DNA of 64,000 nucleotides from Rhizobium sp. NXC24 (GTDB lineage: Bacteria > Pseudomonadota > Alphaproteobacteria > Rhizobiales > Rhizobiaceae). A model generated the notes under the pieces. The model was not told the origin of the DNA. It saw nothing but the letters and a program-made list of their open reading frames with translations, and ran no database searches. The DNA is taken from the NCBI RefSeq assembly GCF_002944315.1, contig NZ_CP024311.1, positions 1,216,501 to 1,280,500 of the forward strand, given 5' to 3'. The translations under genes and the position numbers were made by a program. This document shows, in pieces, positions 24,708-33,543 of this stretch. Every line of letters starts with the position of its first letter. Position 1 is the stretch's first letter.

Positions 24708-26933
24708 ATGATGCGGCAATACGAGCTTGTCGAGCGTGTGCAGAAATACAAGCCCGATGCCAATGAAGCGCTTCTCAATAAGGCCTATGTTTATGCGATG
24801 CAGAAGCACGGGCAGCAGAAGCGTGCCAGCGGCGACCCCTATATTTCCCATCCCCTCGAAGTTGCCGCCATCCTGACCGACATGCGTCTGGATGAATCGA
24901 CCATCGCCGTCGCGCTCCTGCATGATACGATCGAGGATACGACCGCGACGCGTGCCGAAATCGACGAACTGTTCGGTGAGGATATTGGCCGTCTTGTCGA
25001 AGGGCTAACCAAGATCAAGAAGCTTGATCTCGTCACCAAGAAGGCGAAGCAGGCCGAGAATCTGCGTAAGCTGCTGCTCGCAATTTCCGACGATGTCCGC
25101 GTGCTCCTGGTAAAACTGGCCGACCGCCTGCACAATATGCGCACGCTCGACCACATGTCGCCGGAAAAGCGTGCCCGCATTTCCGAAGAGACGATGGATA
25201 TCTATGCGCCGCTTGCCGGCCGCATGGGTATGCAGGATATGCGCGAAGAGTTGGAGGAGCTTTCGTTCCGCCATATCAATCCGGAGGCGCACGACACGGT
25301 CACCAAGCGCCTGGAGGAGCTGTCGCGGCGCAACGAAGGCTTGGTGAAAAAGATCGAGACGGAACTGCGCGACTTGCTGGTCGCCAACGGCCTCGCCAAC
25401 GCCATGGTCAAGGGCCGGCAGAAGAAGCCCTATTCGGTCTTCCGCAAGATGCAGTCGAAATCGCTTTCCTTCGAGCAGCTCTCCGATGTCTATGGCTTCC
25501 GCCTGCTCGTCGATGATGTTCCCTCCTGCTATCGCGCGCTCGGCATCGTGCATACGCGCTGGCGCGTCGTGCCCGGGCGGTTCAAAGATTATATCTCCAC
25601 GCCGAAGCAGAACGACTACCGTTCGCTGCACACGACTATCGTCGGCCCGTCCAGCCAGCGCATCGAGCTGCAGATTCGCACCAAGCGCATGCATGAGATC
25701 GCCGAATTCGGCATCGCTGCCCATACGCTCTATAAGGACGGCACCAACAATAATGGCGATGGTGAACTGCTATCGCGCGAAAGCAATGCCTATTCCTGGC
25801 TGCGCCACACCATCGAGGCGTTGGCCGAAGGCGACAGCCCCGAAGAATTCCTGGAGCATACCAAGCTGGAACTGTTCCAGGATCAGGTTTTCTGCTTCAC
25901 GCCGAAGGGCAAGTTGATCGCCCTGCCGCGCGGCGCGACGCCGATCGATTTTGCCTATGCCGTCCACACCAATATCGGCGACACCACCGTTGGCGCCAAG
26001 ATCAACGGCCGGATCATGCCGCTGGTGACGCGCCTCTCCAATGGCGATGAAGTTGAGATCATCCGCTCTGGCGTGCAGGTGCCGCCGGCTGCCTGGGAAG
26101 AGATCGTCGTGACCGGCAAGGCGCGCGCCGCCATTCGCCGCGCAACGCGCCTTGCCATCCGCAAGCAATATGCCGGCCTCGGCCACCGCATTCTGGAGCG
26201 CACCTTCGAGCGCGCCGGCAAGGTCTTTTCGCGTGAAGCTCTGAAGCCGGCGCTACACCGCCTCGGCCAGAAGGATGTCGAGGACGCGATTGCTGCTGTC
26301 GGGCGAGGGGAGATGTCATCGCTCGATGTGTTGCGGGCCGTCTATCCGGATCATCAGGATGAGCGCGTCACGATCAAGCCCGCCGGCGACGAAGGCTGGT
26401 TCAATGTCCGCAGCGCCTCCGGCATGATCTTCAAGATCCCCGGCAAGACCAAGGCCGATCTCGCCGCCAGCGTCGAAGGCGTGGATGCCCTGCCGATCCG
26501 CGGCCTAGCAGCGGATGTCGACGTGCATTTCGCTCCGACCGGTGCCGTTCCCGGTGACCGTATCGTCGGCATCATGGAAAAGGGCAAGGGCATCACCATC
26601 TATCCTATCCAGTCACCGGTCCTGCAGCGTTTCGACGACCAGCCGGAGCGATGGATCGACGTACGCTGGGATCTGGATGAGGCCAACAAGTCCCGCTTCA
26701 CCGCGCGCATTCTGATCAATGCGCTGAACGAGCCGGGAACACTAGCCAAGGTCGCGCAGACGGTCGCCGACATCGACGTTAACATCCGCCTTCTCAACAC
26801 GGTGCGCGTTGCCGCCGACTTTACCGAGATGGCGCTGGATGTCGAAGTCTGGGATCTGCGCCAGCTCAATCAGCTCCTGGTGCAGCTCAAGGAGCTGGAT
26901 TGCATTGCCACCGTGAAGCGGCTTTACGAATAA
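24708..26933 (+). CDS. rsh: Bifunctional (p)ppGpp synthetase/hydrolase, RelA/SpoT homologue
   Basis: 741 residues. Domains in order: HD hydrolase (about 30-150; 'SHPLEVAAIL', 'VALLHDTIED' with the HD pair, 'KLADRLHNMRTL'), synthetase (about 235-350; 'KPYSVFRKMQSKSLSFEQLSD', 'YGFRLLVDD', 'DYISTPKQNDYRSLHTTI'), TGS (about 390-450; 'FCFTPKGKLIALPRGATPIDFAY') and a C-terminal ACT domain ('RFTARILINALNEPGTLAKVAQ'). The intact HD motif argues for both activities, as in the single Rsh of rhizobia, where it is needed for the stringent response and symbiosis. The double ATG at 24708/24711 gives the usual MMRQYELVERV start. Confidence 0.96.
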   Translation: MMRQYELVERVQKYKPDANEALLNKAYVYAMQKHGQQKRASGDPYISHPLEVAAILTDMRLDESTIAVALLHDTIEDTTATRAEIDELFGEDIGRLVEGLTKIKKLDLVTKKAKQAENLRKLLLAISDDVRVLLVKLADRLHNMRTLDHMSPEKRARISEETMDIYAPLAGRMGMQDMREELEELSFRHINPEAHDTVTKRLEELSRRNEGLVKKIETELRDLLVANGLANAMVKGRQKKPYSVFRKMQSKSLSFEQLSDVYGFRLLVDDVPSCYRALGIVHTRWRVVPGRFKDYISTPKQNDYRSLHTTIVGPSSQRIELQIRTKRMHEIAEFGIAAHTLYKDGTNNNGDGELLSRESNAYSWLRHTIEALAEGDSPEEFLEHTKLELFQDQVFCFTPKGKLIALPRGATPIDFAYAVHTNIGDTTVGAKINGRIMPLVTRLSNGDEVEIIRSGVQVPPAAWEEIVVTGKARAAIRRATRLAIRKQYAGLGHRILERTFERAGKVFSREALKPALHRLGQKDVEDAIAAVGRGEMSSLDVLRAVYPDHQDERVTIKPAGDEGWFNVRSASGMIFKIPGKTKADLAASVEGVDALPIRGLAADVDVHFAPTGAVPGDRIVGIMEKGKGITIYPIQSPVLQRFDDQPERWIDVRWDLDEANKSRFTARILINALNEPGTLAKVAQTVADIDVNIRLLNTVRVAADFTEMALDVEVWDLRQLNQLLVQLKELDCIATVKRLYE

Positions 26934-27111
26934 TTATCTTTCGCGATGGCTCGATTGAAAGCCGATTGCATAGTTTGTGATCATTTAATGATCATATTTG
27001 CCTAAGTTCGGCCTAAGGCATGCGCCTGACGCATGGCTGCTTCTATTTTCGAGCTGTGGTAATTAACTTTTGTCACGCCTATCTTCTGGTCATCGAAGAA
27101 ACGAAACAGAG

Positions 27112-27273
27112 ATGAGTAAGACAATGTTTGGTCCTATCAAGAAATTCGCCCGCGCCCTGCGCGTTCCGAGTGCTGAAGAACGTGAAATGGCCTATCTGAA
27201 TGGCTCGCACGACCGTTTTGACCTTGAATATCGTCAGCGTCAGGTCGATCGCGGTATCTTCCGCCAGCGTTAA
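27112..27273 (+). CDS. DUF3563 family small protein
   Basis: 53 residues: MSKTMFGPIKKFARALRVP, then 'SAEEREMAYLNGSHDRFDLEYRQRQVDRG', ending IFRQR. The 'AEEREMAYLNGSxDRxDLExRQRQ' core is the DUF3563 signature, common in rhizobia as a stand-alone small protein. The N-terminal 15 residues form a basic amphipathic helix. Function unknown. A near-palindrome TGATCATT-T-AATGATCA lies near 26980-26996 in the region before it. A longer in-frame start at 27070 lacks the family sequence. Confidence 0.85.
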   Translation: MSKTMFGPIKKFARALRVPSAEEREMAYLNGSHDRFDLEYRQRQVDRGIFRQR

Positions 27274-27502
27274 TCGCTGACAATACTTGCAAAATGGGAA
27301 GGGGCGTACCTGTTGTTGCGCCCTTGGGGCATCCCGCCGAAAGCAGACAGGATGTTCCGCCTCAAACAAAGCTGGAGTGGCCCGTTGATGTTCCTTGAAC
27401 ATGTGGCGCTCTGAAGAGTACAGGCGCTGCGGCCGGATAATCGACGCAAGATACGCTTTGCCGCTCTTGTCATGACGGCCCTCCCTGCACTAGATAAGCC
27501 GC

Positions 27503-28090
27503 ATGTTATTTCGCCGCCGAAAACCACTGACGTTGAGTGAAAAACTGCGGGAGCATCTTTGGCCCCGCAAGGGTTTCATTCGCTCGTTCCAATATTTTGG
27601 GAAACGCCTTGTGCGCCTTGCCGCGTCGCCACATTCGGTGGCCGCTGGCTTTGCCGCCGGCATTGTCGTGTCCTGGACACCGTTCATCGGCGTGCACTTC
27701 ATCATGGCGATTATTATCGCCTATGTCGTCGGCGGTAACGTGATCGCGGCCGCGCTCGGCTGTCTGGCGGCCGGCAATCCCATCACCTATCCTTTCATCT
27801 GGGGCCTCACCTGGGAAATCGGCCATCTGATCCTGGCGCGCGATAGCGGCGGTCAGGGCGGTGGCGTCGATCTGCCGGCGCTGTGGCATAAGGGCGATCT
27901 GCTGCAGATTTGGGACCCGATCCTGAAGCCGATGCTGATCGGCGGCATTCCGCCGGCAATCGTCACGGGCGTCGTCGTCTATGCGTTGACCTATTATGGC
28001 GTGAAGAGCTTCAAGAGCCGCCGCAAGGCCCGGCTGATGGAGCGGGCGCGCGAACGCCTGGCCCTTGCCGAGAACGCATCGAGCGTCTGA
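27503..28090 (+). CDS. DUF2062 domain membrane protein
   Basis: 195 residues. A basic N-terminus is followed by '[29 protein letters not shown]', the DUF2062 hallmark, then two more hydrophobic segments (about 80-100 and 145-170) and a basic cytoplasmic tail. Inner-membrane protein of unknown function. It directly precedes acpS in the acpS-lepB-rnc-era block, an arrangement conserved in alphaproteobacteria, which hints at an envelope or lipid link. Confidence 0.85.
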   Translation: MLFRRRKPLTLSEKLREHLWPRKGFIRSFQYFGKRLVRLAASPHSVAAGFAAGIVVSWTPFIGVHFIMAIIIAYVVGGNVIAAALGCLAAGNPITYPFIWGLTWEIGHLILARDSGGQGGGVDLPALWHKGDLLQIWDPILKPMLIGGIPPAIVTGVVVYALTYYGVKSFKSRRKARLMERARERLALAENASSV

Positions 28091-28130
28091 CGGAACGCGG
28101 CGCCGTAGCGGCTGGCTGGAGGGCCTTCTC

Positions 28131-28535
28131 ATGATCATCGGGATAGGCAGCGACCTTATCGACATCCGCCGCGTGGAAAAGTCGATCGAACGCTTCGGCT
28201 CGCGGTTCACCGAACGCTGCTTCACCGATATCGAGCGCGCCAAATCCGAAGGGCGCAAGAACAAGGCTGCGTCATACGCCAAGCGCTTCGCTGCCAAGGA
28301 AGCCTGCTCCAAGGCACTTGGTACAGGTCTGGCGCAGGGCGTTTTCTGGCGCGACATGGGCGTCGTCAACCTGCCGAGCGGCAAGCCGACCATGCAGTTG
28401 ACGGGCGGTGCGGCCAAAAGGCTGGCGGCGATGCTGCCGGAAAATCATCGCGCCGCCATTCATTTGACGATAACCGATGATTTCCCTCTCGCTCAGGCCT
28501 TTGTGATCATCGAAGCACTGCCGATTGCGGGCTGA
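28131..28535 (+). CDS. acpS: Holo-[acyl-carrier-protein] synthase
   Basis: 134 residues. It transfers 4'-phosphopantetheine from CoA to acyl carrier protein. '[22 protein letters not shown]' holds the first metal Asp, and '[20 protein letters not shown]' carries the KRFAAKEA motif. The ATG at 28131 follows 'ctggaggg'. It starts 40 bp after the DUF2062 gene and is followed by lepB, so it probably belongs to the same transcript. Confidence 0.96.
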   Translation: MIIGIGSDLIDIRRVEKSIERFGSRFTERCFTDIERAKSEGRKNKAASYAKRFAAKEACSKALGTGLAQGVFWRDMGVVNLPSGKPTMQLTGGAAKRLAAMLPENHRAAIHLTITDDFPLAQAFVIIEALPIAG

Positions 28536-28650
28536 ATGACGACCGTGTGTCGCTTTTAATACCTGCGCCATTGCCGCCGTGGTATGAAGCGGATAGAGAG
28601 TGCCTGAAAGTGAAGTGCGCCGGTGGGGTGCGAAAAAGGAATAAGACTGC

Positions 28651-29397
28651 GTGTCCGAGAAAGCCGAAAAACAGCAGAATGTCCTGTGGGAAAACATCAA
28701 GGTCATCGTACAGGCTCTAGTCCTGGCCATGATCATCCGCACGGTACTATTTCAACCCTTCACCATTCCGTCCGGCTCGATGATGCCTACGCTTCTTGTT
28801 GGCGACTATATCTTCGTCAATAAGTTCGCTTACGGTTATTCGAAATATTCTCTGCCCTTCTCGCCGGATCTGTTCAGCGGCCGCATCTTAGGCAGCGAAC
28901 CCAAGCGCGGCGATGTCGTGGTCTTCCGCTTCCCGCCGAATCCGGATGTCGATTACATCAAGCGCGTCATCGGCCTGCCGGGTGACCGTATTCAGGTGAA
29001 GAACGATATCCTCTACATCAACGGCCAGGCTGTCCCGCGGGAGCCGCACGGAACCTTCGCCTCGGATTACAGCCAGGAGCCGGGCGACGACATCCCTGTT
29101 TACAGCGAGCGCCTGCCGGATACCGGCAAGGTCTACGACACGCTCGATCTGTCGCAGACGTCGCGTGGTGACAACACCCAGGAATATGTCGTGCCGCCGG
29201 GCAACTATTTCATGATGGGCGACAACCGCGACAATTCCGACGACAGCCGTTTCGACGTCGGTTACGTGCCGGCTGAGAACCTGATCGGCCGTGCCAGCGT
29301 TATTTTCTTCTCGCTCGGCCACGACACCTCGTTCCGCGAAATCTGGAAATGGCCGACCAACATGCGTTGGGACCGCATCTTCAAGGTTGTCGAATGA
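28651..29397 (+). CDS. lepB: Signal peptidase I
   Basis: 248 residues with a GTG start after 'aagga'. One N-terminal membrane helix (about 15-36) precedes the catalytic serine S43 in 'FTIPSGSMMPTLLVGD'. The catalytic lysine is K104 in 'DYIKRVIGLPGD', and box E 'YFMMGDNRDNSDDSR' is intact. It cleaves Sec/Tat signal peptides on the periplasmic face. Its stop codon overlaps the rnc start (ATGA), so the two are translationally coupled. Confidence 0.97.
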   Translation: MSEKAEKQQNVLWENIKVIVQALVLAMIIRTVLFQPFTIPSGSMMPTLLVGDYIFVNKFAYGYSKYSLPFSPDLFSGRILGSEPKRGDVVVFRFPPNPDVDYIKRVIGLPGDRIQVKNDILYINGQAVPREPHGTFASDYSQEPGDDIPVYSERLPDTGKVYDTLDLSQTSRGDNTQEYVVPPGNYFMMGDNRDNSDDSRFDVGYVPAENLIGRASVIFFSLGHDTSFREIWKWPTNMRWDRIFKVVE

Positions 29398-30113
29398 CGA
29401 AGACCCAGACGCTCCCGCAGGCGGATCGTGTCAGGCTTGAAGCCGTCATAGGCCACGAATTCGCTGAGAAGGGGCGCCTCGACTGGGCTCTGACGCATGC
29501 CAGCGCCCGAACGCATAAGGCCGGCAACTATGAGCGGCTGGAATTTCTCGGCGACCGGGTTCTCGGCCTTTGCATCGCAGAGCTCCTTTTTCAGACCTTT
29601 GGCACGGCGACCGAGGGCGAGCTCTCGGTGCGCCTCAACCAGCTTGTCAGCGCCGAGACCTGCGCCGAAGTCGCCGATGAGATGCAACTGCATCTCTTCA
29701 TCCGCACGGGCGCCGATGTAAAGAAGTTGACCGGCAAGCGCATGCTGAACGTGCGCGCCGATGTGGTGGAAAGCCTTATTGCGGCGCTCTATCTCGATGG
29801 TGGCCTCGAGGTGGCGCGCAAATTCATCCTGCGCTACTGGGAGCGCCGGGCTATCCGTGCGGACGGTGCCAGACGCGATGCCAAGACGGAATTGCAGGAA
29901 TGGGCGCATGCGAAATTCGGCGTCACGCCCGTTTACAGGGTTGATGACCGCAGCGGACCGGATCATGATCCCCGCTTCACGGTAACGGTGGAAGTGGCGG
30001 GAACGGCGCCCGAGACCGGGATAGAACGCTCCAAGCGCGCCGCCGAGCAGGTGGCTGCGACACGGATTTTGGAGCGCGAAGGTGTATGGCAGCCCCAGTC
30101 TCTTCAAAAATGA
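29394..30113 (+). CDS. rnc: Ribonuclease III
   Basis: 239 residues. The catalytic domain has the signature 'NYERLEFLGDRVLGL' with metal-binding Glu/Asp and a second acidic cluster 'VRADVVESLIAALYLDGG'. The C-terminal double-stranded RNA-binding domain is recognisable in 'DAKTELQEWAHAKFG' and 'SKRAAEQVAATRILE'. It processes rRNA precursors and structured mRNAs. Start overlaps the lepB stop; era follows closely, the classical lepB-rnc-era order. Confidence 0.96.
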   Translation: MTKTQTLPQADRVRLEAVIGHEFAEKGRLDWALTHASARTHKAGNYERLEFLGDRVLGLCIAELLFQTFGTATEGELSVRLNQLVSAETCAEVADEMQLHLFIRTGADVKKLTGKRMLNVRADVVESLIAALYLDGGLEVARKFILRYWERRAIRADGARRDAKTELQEWAHAKFGVTPVYRVDDRSGPDHDPRFTVTVEVAGTAPETGIERSKRAAEQVAATRILEREGVWQPQSLQK

Positions 30114-30141
30114 AAATGACTGCCTAGAAATGACGGAAAAA

Positions 30142-31083
30142 ATGACCAATCAGGAAGACCCGGCCGGCGAAGGTGCGGCTGAAAATATCGGCCCTACGCA
30201 TTCGGGTTTCGTGGCCCTCATCGGCCCGACCAATGCGGGCAAGTCGACGCTCGTCAACCGGCTCGTCGGCGCCAAAGTATCGATCGTCAGCCATAAGGTG
30301 CAGACGACGCGCGCCATCGTGCGTGGCATCGCCATCCACAACAATGCGCAGATCGTCTTCATGGATACGCCCGGCATCTTCAAGCCGCGCCGGCGCCTCG
30401 ATCGCGCCATGGTGACATCAGCCTGGGGCGGCGCCAAGGATGCGGATTTCATCATGCTCCTGATCGACAGCGAGCGCGGAATACGCGGCGATGCCGAAGC
30501 CATTCTCGAAGGATTGAAGGAAGTTTCCCAGCCAAAGATCCTTGTTTTGAACAAGATCGACCGCGTCCGTCGCGAGGACCTGCTGGCGCTCGCCGCCGCC
30601 GCCAACGAGAAGATCGCCTTCGAGCAGACCTTCATGATTTCGGCCGAAAACGGTTCGGGCTGCGACGATGTTATGGACTATCTGGCAAAGACCCTGCCGG
30701 AGGGTCCTTGGTATTATCCCGAAGACCAAATTTCAGACCTGCCGATGCGTCAGCTCGCCGCCGAAATAACCCGCGAAAAGCTGTTCCTGCGCCTGCATCA
30801 GGAGCTTCCCTATTCCTCGCACGTCGAAACGGAAAAATGGGAAGAGCGCAAGGACGGTTCGGTTCGGATCGAGCAAGTGATCTATGTCGAGCGCGAAAGC
30901 CAGAAGAAGATTGCGCTGGGCAAATCAGGCGAAACGATCAAGGCGATCTCAACGGCCTCTCGCAAGGAACTGTCCGAAATTCTCGAACAGCCGGTGCACC
31001 TTTTCCTTTTCGTCAAGGTGCGTGAGAATTGGGGCGACGATCCGGAACGCTTCCGCGAAATGGGACTTGAGTTTCCGCGCTGA
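30142..31083 (+). CDS. era: GTPase Era
   Basis: 313 residues from the ATG at 30142, placed after 'acggaaa'; ATG 30130 is an alternative four codons upstream. G1 is 'GPTNAGKST', the switch I region follows in 'SHKVQTTRAIVRG', G3 is 'FMDTPGIF', G4 is 'LNKIDRV', and the C-terminal KH domain has 'IALGKSGETIKAISTASRKEL'. It binds 16S rRNA during 30S maturation. The first 20 residues form a variable acidic tail. Confidence 0.95.
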   Translation: MTNQEDPAGEGAAENIGPTHSGFVALIGPTNAGKSTLVNRLVGAKVSIVSHKVQTTRAIVRGIAIHNNAQIVFMDTPGIFKPRRRLDRAMVTSAWGGAKDADFIMLLIDSERGIRGDAEAILEGLKEVSQPKILVLNKIDRVRREDLLALAAAANEKIAFEQTFMISAENGSGCDDVMDYLAKTLPEGPWYYPEDQISDLPMRQLAAEITREKLFLRLHQELPYSSHVETEKWEERKDGSVRIEQVIYVERESQKKIALGKSGETIKAISTASRKELSEILEQPVHLFLFVKVRENWGDDPERFREMGLEFPR

Positions 31084-31130
31084 GGGAACAATTCCCCGTT
31101 GAGTGTCTTACCTTACGACTGCCATCGGAC

Positions 31131-31154
31131 AGATCGCTTCAACCGAAGCGATCT
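31131..31154 (+). repeat. Perfect 10-bp hairpin abutting the Crp/Fnr ribosome site
   Basis: AGATCGCTTC-AACC-GAAGCGATCT, immediately followed by the 'aagagg' Shine-Dalgarno of the gene starting at 31166. No T run follows, so it is not a standard terminator. It could be an operator palindrome or a translational control structure. Confidence 0.7.
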
Positions 31155-31165
31155 AAGAGGCGTGA

Positions 31166-31918
31166 ATGGTCAAGACCACGACGATGCACAGGAAAAAAAC
31201 GCCGTGCCAGCTCTGTCCGCTGCGGCGATTGCCGCATTTTCGCGAATTCAGTCGCGATGAGCTGAGTTTCGTCTCGGATTTCAAGAAGGGTGAGCTTGTC
31301 GTCGACGACGGTGCGACGATCTTTCTGGAGGGTGCCCACAGCGCCCACCTTTTCACGATCCTTTCCGGCTGGGGCTTTCGCTATAAAACCCTCGAAGACG
31401 GACGCAGGCAGATCCTCAACTATGTGATGCCCGGCGACCTCATCGGCCTGCAAGGCTCGATCATGGGCGAGATGCAGCATTCGACCGAGGCTTTATCGCC
31501 GGTCTCGCTCTGTGTTTTCGAGCGTGCGGAACTGATGGCGCTCTACAACAAGCATCCGTCGCTCGCCTTCGATCTCACGTGGATCGCCGCGCGCGAAGAA
31601 CGCATTTTGGATGAACACCTCTTAAGCATCGGTCGCAGGTCCGCGCTGGAAAGAGCCGCCTATCTGCTCGCCTACCTGCATCAACGGGCTAAGGCCCTGC
31701 ATCTCTTCGACGGCAGCAAGGTCATTCCTATCACGCAGCAGCACATCGCCGACACCCTCGGTCTCTCCATCGTTCATACGAACAAGACATTGAAAAAGCT
31801 GTCGGAACGCGGCTTGATTCGCTGGCATGAACGCGGCTGCGACGTGTTGAATGGTCAAGGACTCGCCGCGCTCGCTGAGTGGGACGGGCTGGATGCGGGC
31901 GTGCGACCGTTCATCTGA
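31166..31918 (+). CDS. Crp/Fnr family transcriptional regulator
   Basis: 250 residues. An N-terminal 'TPCQLCPLRRLPHFREFS' carries a CxxC pair, followed by a cyclic-nucleotide-binding-like beta-roll (about 35-140; 'GATIFLEGAHSAHLFTILSG', 'MPGDLIGLQGSI') and a winged helix-turn-helix ('ITQQHIADTLGLSIVHTNKTLKKL'). Only two cysteines are in the Fnr-type cluster region, so a full [4Fe-4S] oxygen sensor is not assured. The pattern resembles the regulators of nitrogen-metabolism and microaerobic genes in rhizobia. Target genes unknown. It sits between era and recO, behind a hairpin and before a terminator. Confidence 0.9.
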   Translation: MVKTTTMHRKKTPCQLCPLRRLPHFREFSRDELSFVSDFKKGELVVDDGATIFLEGAHSAHLFTILSGWGFRYKTLEDGRRQILNYVMPGDLIGLQGSIMGEMQHSTEALSPVSLCVFERAELMALYNKHPSLAFDLTWIAAREERILDEHLLSIGRRSALERAAYLLAYLHQRAKALHLFDGSKVIPITQQHIADTLGLSIVHTNKTLKKLSERGLIRWHERGCDVLNGQGLAALAEWDGLDAGVRPFI

Positions 31919-31931
31919 CGTGGTGGCAATG

Positions 31932-31955
31932 ATGTGGCCGCCACATGTCTTTTTT
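31932..31955 (+). terminator. Terminator after the Crp/Fnr gene
   Basis: ATGTGG-CCG-CCACAT stem followed closely by a T run, 14 bp past the stop codon. Confidence 0.7.
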
Positions 31956-32253
31956 AAATGTTCATGACGAGTGTATCAGCATAGACTACATTTTCGTCAC
32001 TTTTCGACCAGTTTCACCTTTTACTAACCGCGGCGGCAGATGCGTTTGGAGCATGATGACGAGCCCATAGTCCGGCGGGACAAAAAGTGCGAAGCGGGTC
32101 AGGGCAAGGTCATGTCACATGAGATCTAGCCAATACGGATGGGGGAATGCCATCCATTCAACACGGGCCGATGATTGGCGCCGGAGGGATAGATGTGGGA
32201 ATGTTTACGGGGCACGGCGCCGCTTGGCGCAGGGATGCGGGGACGGCGCTGAT
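31956..32253. other. Region before the response-regulator gene
   Basis: About 300 bp with no supported gene. It includes fragments (near 32050-32095) resembling the dispersed 'gcatgat...aaaagtg-gaagcgg' intergenic elements common in Rhizobium. The in-frame extension of the response regulator back to 32119 (45 residues, Arg-rich) has no homology features and is probably not translated. Confidence 0.4.
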
Positions 32254-32652
32254 ATGACGGTTCAGCGCGTTCTCATTTTGGAAGACAATCTGATCATTGC
32301 CATGGAGGCGGAGGAAATCCTTCGTCTCATTGGGGTCAAGGAGGTGGAAATCGCCTCGAACCTGGAGCAGGCAGTCAACGCCATTCATACCGAGCGTTAT
32401 GATTTTGCGATGTTGGACGTCAATCTGGGGGAGTCGATGAGTTTCGGCTTTGCCCGGTTGCTGAGGGAGCGCGGCATCGCCTTCGGCTTCGTCAGCGGCT
32501 ATCCCGATACACTCGATTTTCCACCCGATTTGCGGCATGTGCCGTTGCTCAACAAGCCTTTCGACGAGGCCGCCATGTGGGCGTTCGTCGACAGGCTGGC
32601 ACCGGCAGAGCCATCAAGCAGCCCGCTACCAAGCGGATCGTCTGACATGTGA
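32254..32652 (+). CDS. Single-domain response regulator
   Basis: 132 residues, one CheY-like receiver: acidic pair in '[18 protein letters not shown]', phospho-acceptor Asp in '[12 protein letters not shown]', a Ser in 'FGFVSGYPD' at the switch position and the conserved Lys in 'PLLNKPFDE'. No output domain, so it should act by protein contact, probably downstream of an HWE/HisKA2-type kinase as is usual for this receiver subgroup in rhizobia. No kinase is adjacent. It ends 59 bp before recO. Confidence 0.85.
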   Translation: MTVQRVLILEDNLIIAMEAEEILRLIGVKEVEIASNLEQAVNAIHTERYDFAMLDVNLGESMSFGFARLLRERGIAFGFVSGYPDTLDFPPDLRHVPLLNKPFDEAAMWAFVDRLAPAEPSSSPLPSGSSDM

Positions 32653-32711
32653 CAGCGCCTGCCGTTTGTCCTAAACTCGAATCACGACATTCTATAGGAC
32701 GAACCGGGCCG

Positions 32712-33488
32712 ATGCAGTGGCAGGATCAGGCGATCATCTTGGGCGTCAAACGCCTTGGCGAGACGAGTGTCGTCGCCGAGGTGATGACGCGTGATCGCGG
32801 CCGGCACATGGGGTTGGTGCGCTCCGGCCGGTCCCGCGCCATGCAGCCGGTGCTGCAGGCTGGCAATCTGGTCGAAGTGACCTGGCGGGCACGGCTGCAT
32901 GAGCATCTCGGCGAGTTCCGCATGGAGCCGGTGCGATTGCGGGCGGCGAGGCTGATGGAGACGGCGACCGCCGTCTATGGCGTGCAAGCCATGGGCGCTC
33001 TGCTGCGCCTGCTGCCTGAGCGTGACCCGCATCCGCATCTCTATGATGCGCTGAATGTGATTCTCGAAAACCTGCAGAACCCCATGGATGCCGGCGAACT
33101 TTTCGTCCGCTTCGAGCTGGCGGTCCTCAATGACCTGGGTTTCGGCCTCGATCTGACGGAGTGCGCGGCGACGGGTACGCACGACGATCTTGCCTTTGTT
33201 TCGCCGAAGACCGGGCGAGCCGTCTGCCGTGCCGCAGGCCTGCCTTGGGCCGACAAGATGCTGGTGTTGCCGCCTTTCCTCGCCGCTGGCGCCGTCGAAG
33301 CAGCGGATGCCGGCAGTCTCGCTGCCGCCTTCCGCCTGACCGGCTTTTTCCTGCATCGCCATGTCTACGAACCGCGTGGCATAGAGATCGCCGCAGCGCG
33401 CGACGGCTTCGTCCAGGCGGCGTTGAAAGCGCTAAATGCGGCGTCCTTAGAAGCACAGGAGCGGCCGAGCATTGCCGCAAAAAGATAG
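32712..33488 (+). CDS. recO: DNA repair protein RecO
   Basis: 258 residues. The N-terminal OB-fold opens '[21 protein letters not shown]', with '[15 protein letters not shown]' as the RecO signature. The C-terminal helical part contains '[19 protein letters not shown]' and '[22 protein letters not shown]'. It loads RecA at gaps with RecR. The usual zinc cysteines are reduced: C162-type 'LTECAATG' and 'VCRAAG' remain. ATG at 32712 is preferred; the upstream extension overlaps the preceding gene. Last gene of the rsh-era-recO region. Confidence 0.94.
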   Translation: MQWQDQAIILGVKRLGETSVVAEVMTRDRGRHMGLVRSGRSRAMQPVLQAGNLVEVTWRARLHEHLGEFRMEPVRLRAARLMETATAVYGVQAMGALLRLLPERDPHPHLYDALNVILENLQNPMDAGELFVRFELAVLNDLGFGLDLTECAATGTHDDLAFVSPKTGRAVCRAAGLPWADKMLVLPPFLAAGAVEAADAGSLAAAFRLTGFFLHRHVYEPRGIEIAAARDGFVQAALKALNAASLEAQERPSIAAKR

Positions 33489-33514
33489 AGCATAATCCGA
33501 AAGGATCATGCTCT
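33487..33514. repeat. Palindromic intergenic element / terminator after recO
   Basis: AGAGCATAATCC-GAAA-GGATCATGCTCT, a 12-bp stem with one mismatch that overlaps the recO stop. This 'AGAGCATGATCC...ATGCTCT' type recurs in Rhizobium intergenic regions. It may also act as terminator between convergent genes. Confidence 0.65.
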
Positions 33515-33543
33515 AAGGCGTAATTCAGAGCTGAAAAAGCGCT

